Part shown: in pieces, positions 63,666-64,000 of the stretch | Numbering within the stretch: position 1 is the stretch's first letter | Layout of the letters: every line of letters starts with the position of its first letter | Source of the DNA: Paralithodes platypus | Taxonomy: Eukaryota > Arthropoda > Malacostraca > Decapoda > Lithodidae | Reading direction: 5' to 3' | NCBI GenBank assembly: GCA_032716605.1 | Contig: CM064573.1 | Span: 10,557,926-10,621,925, forward strand | DNA: 64,000 nucleotides | Translations under genes and position numbers: made by a program | The notes under the pieces: model-generated | The model's database searches: none | What the model saw: only the letters and a program-made list of their open reading frames with translations | What the model was told of the DNA's origin: nothing

Positions 63666-64000
63666 AATCAACTCTGCGTAAGCAGAGTTTGGTATCGCCA
63701 CCCCGTATAGTGGGTACCACACGAAAAAAAAATCTGTCGTCGTCGTCGTCCGTCTGTCTCGGAACTCCTCCTAGACCGTTGGACGGATTTTCACCAAATT
63801 TCACACGAACATTTGTTGCATGAATGCAAACGTCAGTCATTTTTTTAGGTCCAAAATATGGTTTTGCCCCCCCCCCCCCACCTCCCGGAACCCCCCCCCC
63901 CCCCCCCAGCAATGATGCCGTTCTTAGTGTGTGAGCCCCGAAGGGGCTCACACACTAAGAACGCATTCGTTTTGGGAGCGAAAACATCTCACTACGCATT
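63666..64000. other. Unidentified terminal segment
   Basis: Contains an 8-bp hairpin AACTCTGCGTAAGCAGAGTT, (GTC)n near 63738, two long C-runs (about 63868-63881 and 63891-63907) and a perfect hairpin at 63919-63963. No ORF with recognisable motifs. Confidence 0.5.
63919..63963. repeat. Perfect 21-bp stem, 3-nt loop hairpin
   Basis: Arms CGTTCTTAGTGTGTGAGCCC(C) and its exact complement, with loop GAA. Likely part of a longer repeat continuing past the window. Confidence 0.9.

Noticed and set aside
63919..63963. Intrinsic transcription terminator
   Set aside because: Stem-loop without a T-run, in a eukaryotic repeat context.

Overview
This window is eukaryotic, repeat-dominated DNA with no host gene that I can support. 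It is very probably from an arthropod, and a decapod crustacean is my best guess. Supporting signs are short interstitial (CCTAA)n/(TTAGG)n arrays, the arthropod telomere type (15.5 kb, degenerate at 19.6 kb), very abundant dinucleotide microsatellites and long minisatellites, several diverged non-LTR retrotransposon families, and dense short inverted-repeat transposons (MITEs). The species assignment is inference. No prokaryotic gene organisation, CRISPR or operon is present.

Retroelements. There are eight recognisable reverse-transcriptase (RT) or 3'-end pieces plus a SINE family. (1) 0.72-2.28 kb (+): 5'-truncated LINE whose RT active site reads YADY instead of YADD, inserted in a MITE. 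(2) 6.35-10.6 kb (-): near-full-length CR1-like LINE with an ORF1 SGNH esterase (frameshifted) and an ORF2 endonuclease+RT broken by one in-frame TAG; a closely similar truncated copy lies at 13.65-15.14 kb (+) and a 3' stub at 47.4 kb. (3) 17.76-19.13 kb (-) and 48.83-50.54 kb (+): two copies of a poly(A)-tailed LINE, with a stub at 53.3 kb. (4) 24.0-27.1 kb (-): a second, decayed CR1-like LINE with a MITE inside its RT. (5) 51.89-52.98 kb (-): an RTE-like RT fragment inserted into a tRNA-headed SINE; an uninterrupted SINE copy is at 62.9-63.45 kb. (6) 54.44-55.99 kb (+): a LINE flanked on both sides by (TG)n.

DNA-transposon-like short elements. Dozens of MITEs fall into families that I name by target site. 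Families A/B (about 330-380 bp, TIR TTAAGGGGAG) and foldback C (about 375 bp, TIR TTAAGGGGGGTGACCTG) share the core GGCGAGCGATAGCGAGCC. Family D (about 200 bp) has TIR TTAACCCTTTCAGTAC. Family E is 219 bp in all four copies and has AATT target duplications. Family F (about 210 bp) is bounded by GTAC. Families A-D are repeatedly joined end to end with a single shared TTAA, forming 'trains' (1-2400, 57379-59135). Nested copies give empty-site comparisons that fix the target duplications directly from this sequence: TTAA for B, AATT for E, ATGAATAT for the RTE insertion.

Satellites. Major tandem arrays have units of 68 bp (2.6 kb), 47 bp (3.6 kb), 12 bp (11.0 kb), 35 bp (11.8-13.2 kb), 40 bp (28.3-29.3 kb), 31 bp (33.1-35.1 kb), 23 bp (37.8-38.2 kb), 32 bp (39.8-40.5 kb), 15 bp (48.3 kb) and 33 bp (53.7 kb), plus a 780-bp unit duplicated in tandem at 59.6-61.2 kb. 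Long open frames inside these arrays are by-products of unit sequence and are not annotated as genes. The 23-bp array has grown out of the end of a family D MITE, and the 31- and 40-bp arrays lie between oppositely oriented family B MITEs.

MITE boundaries, target sites and nesting were read base by base. Clade names for LINEs rest on motif recognition only.
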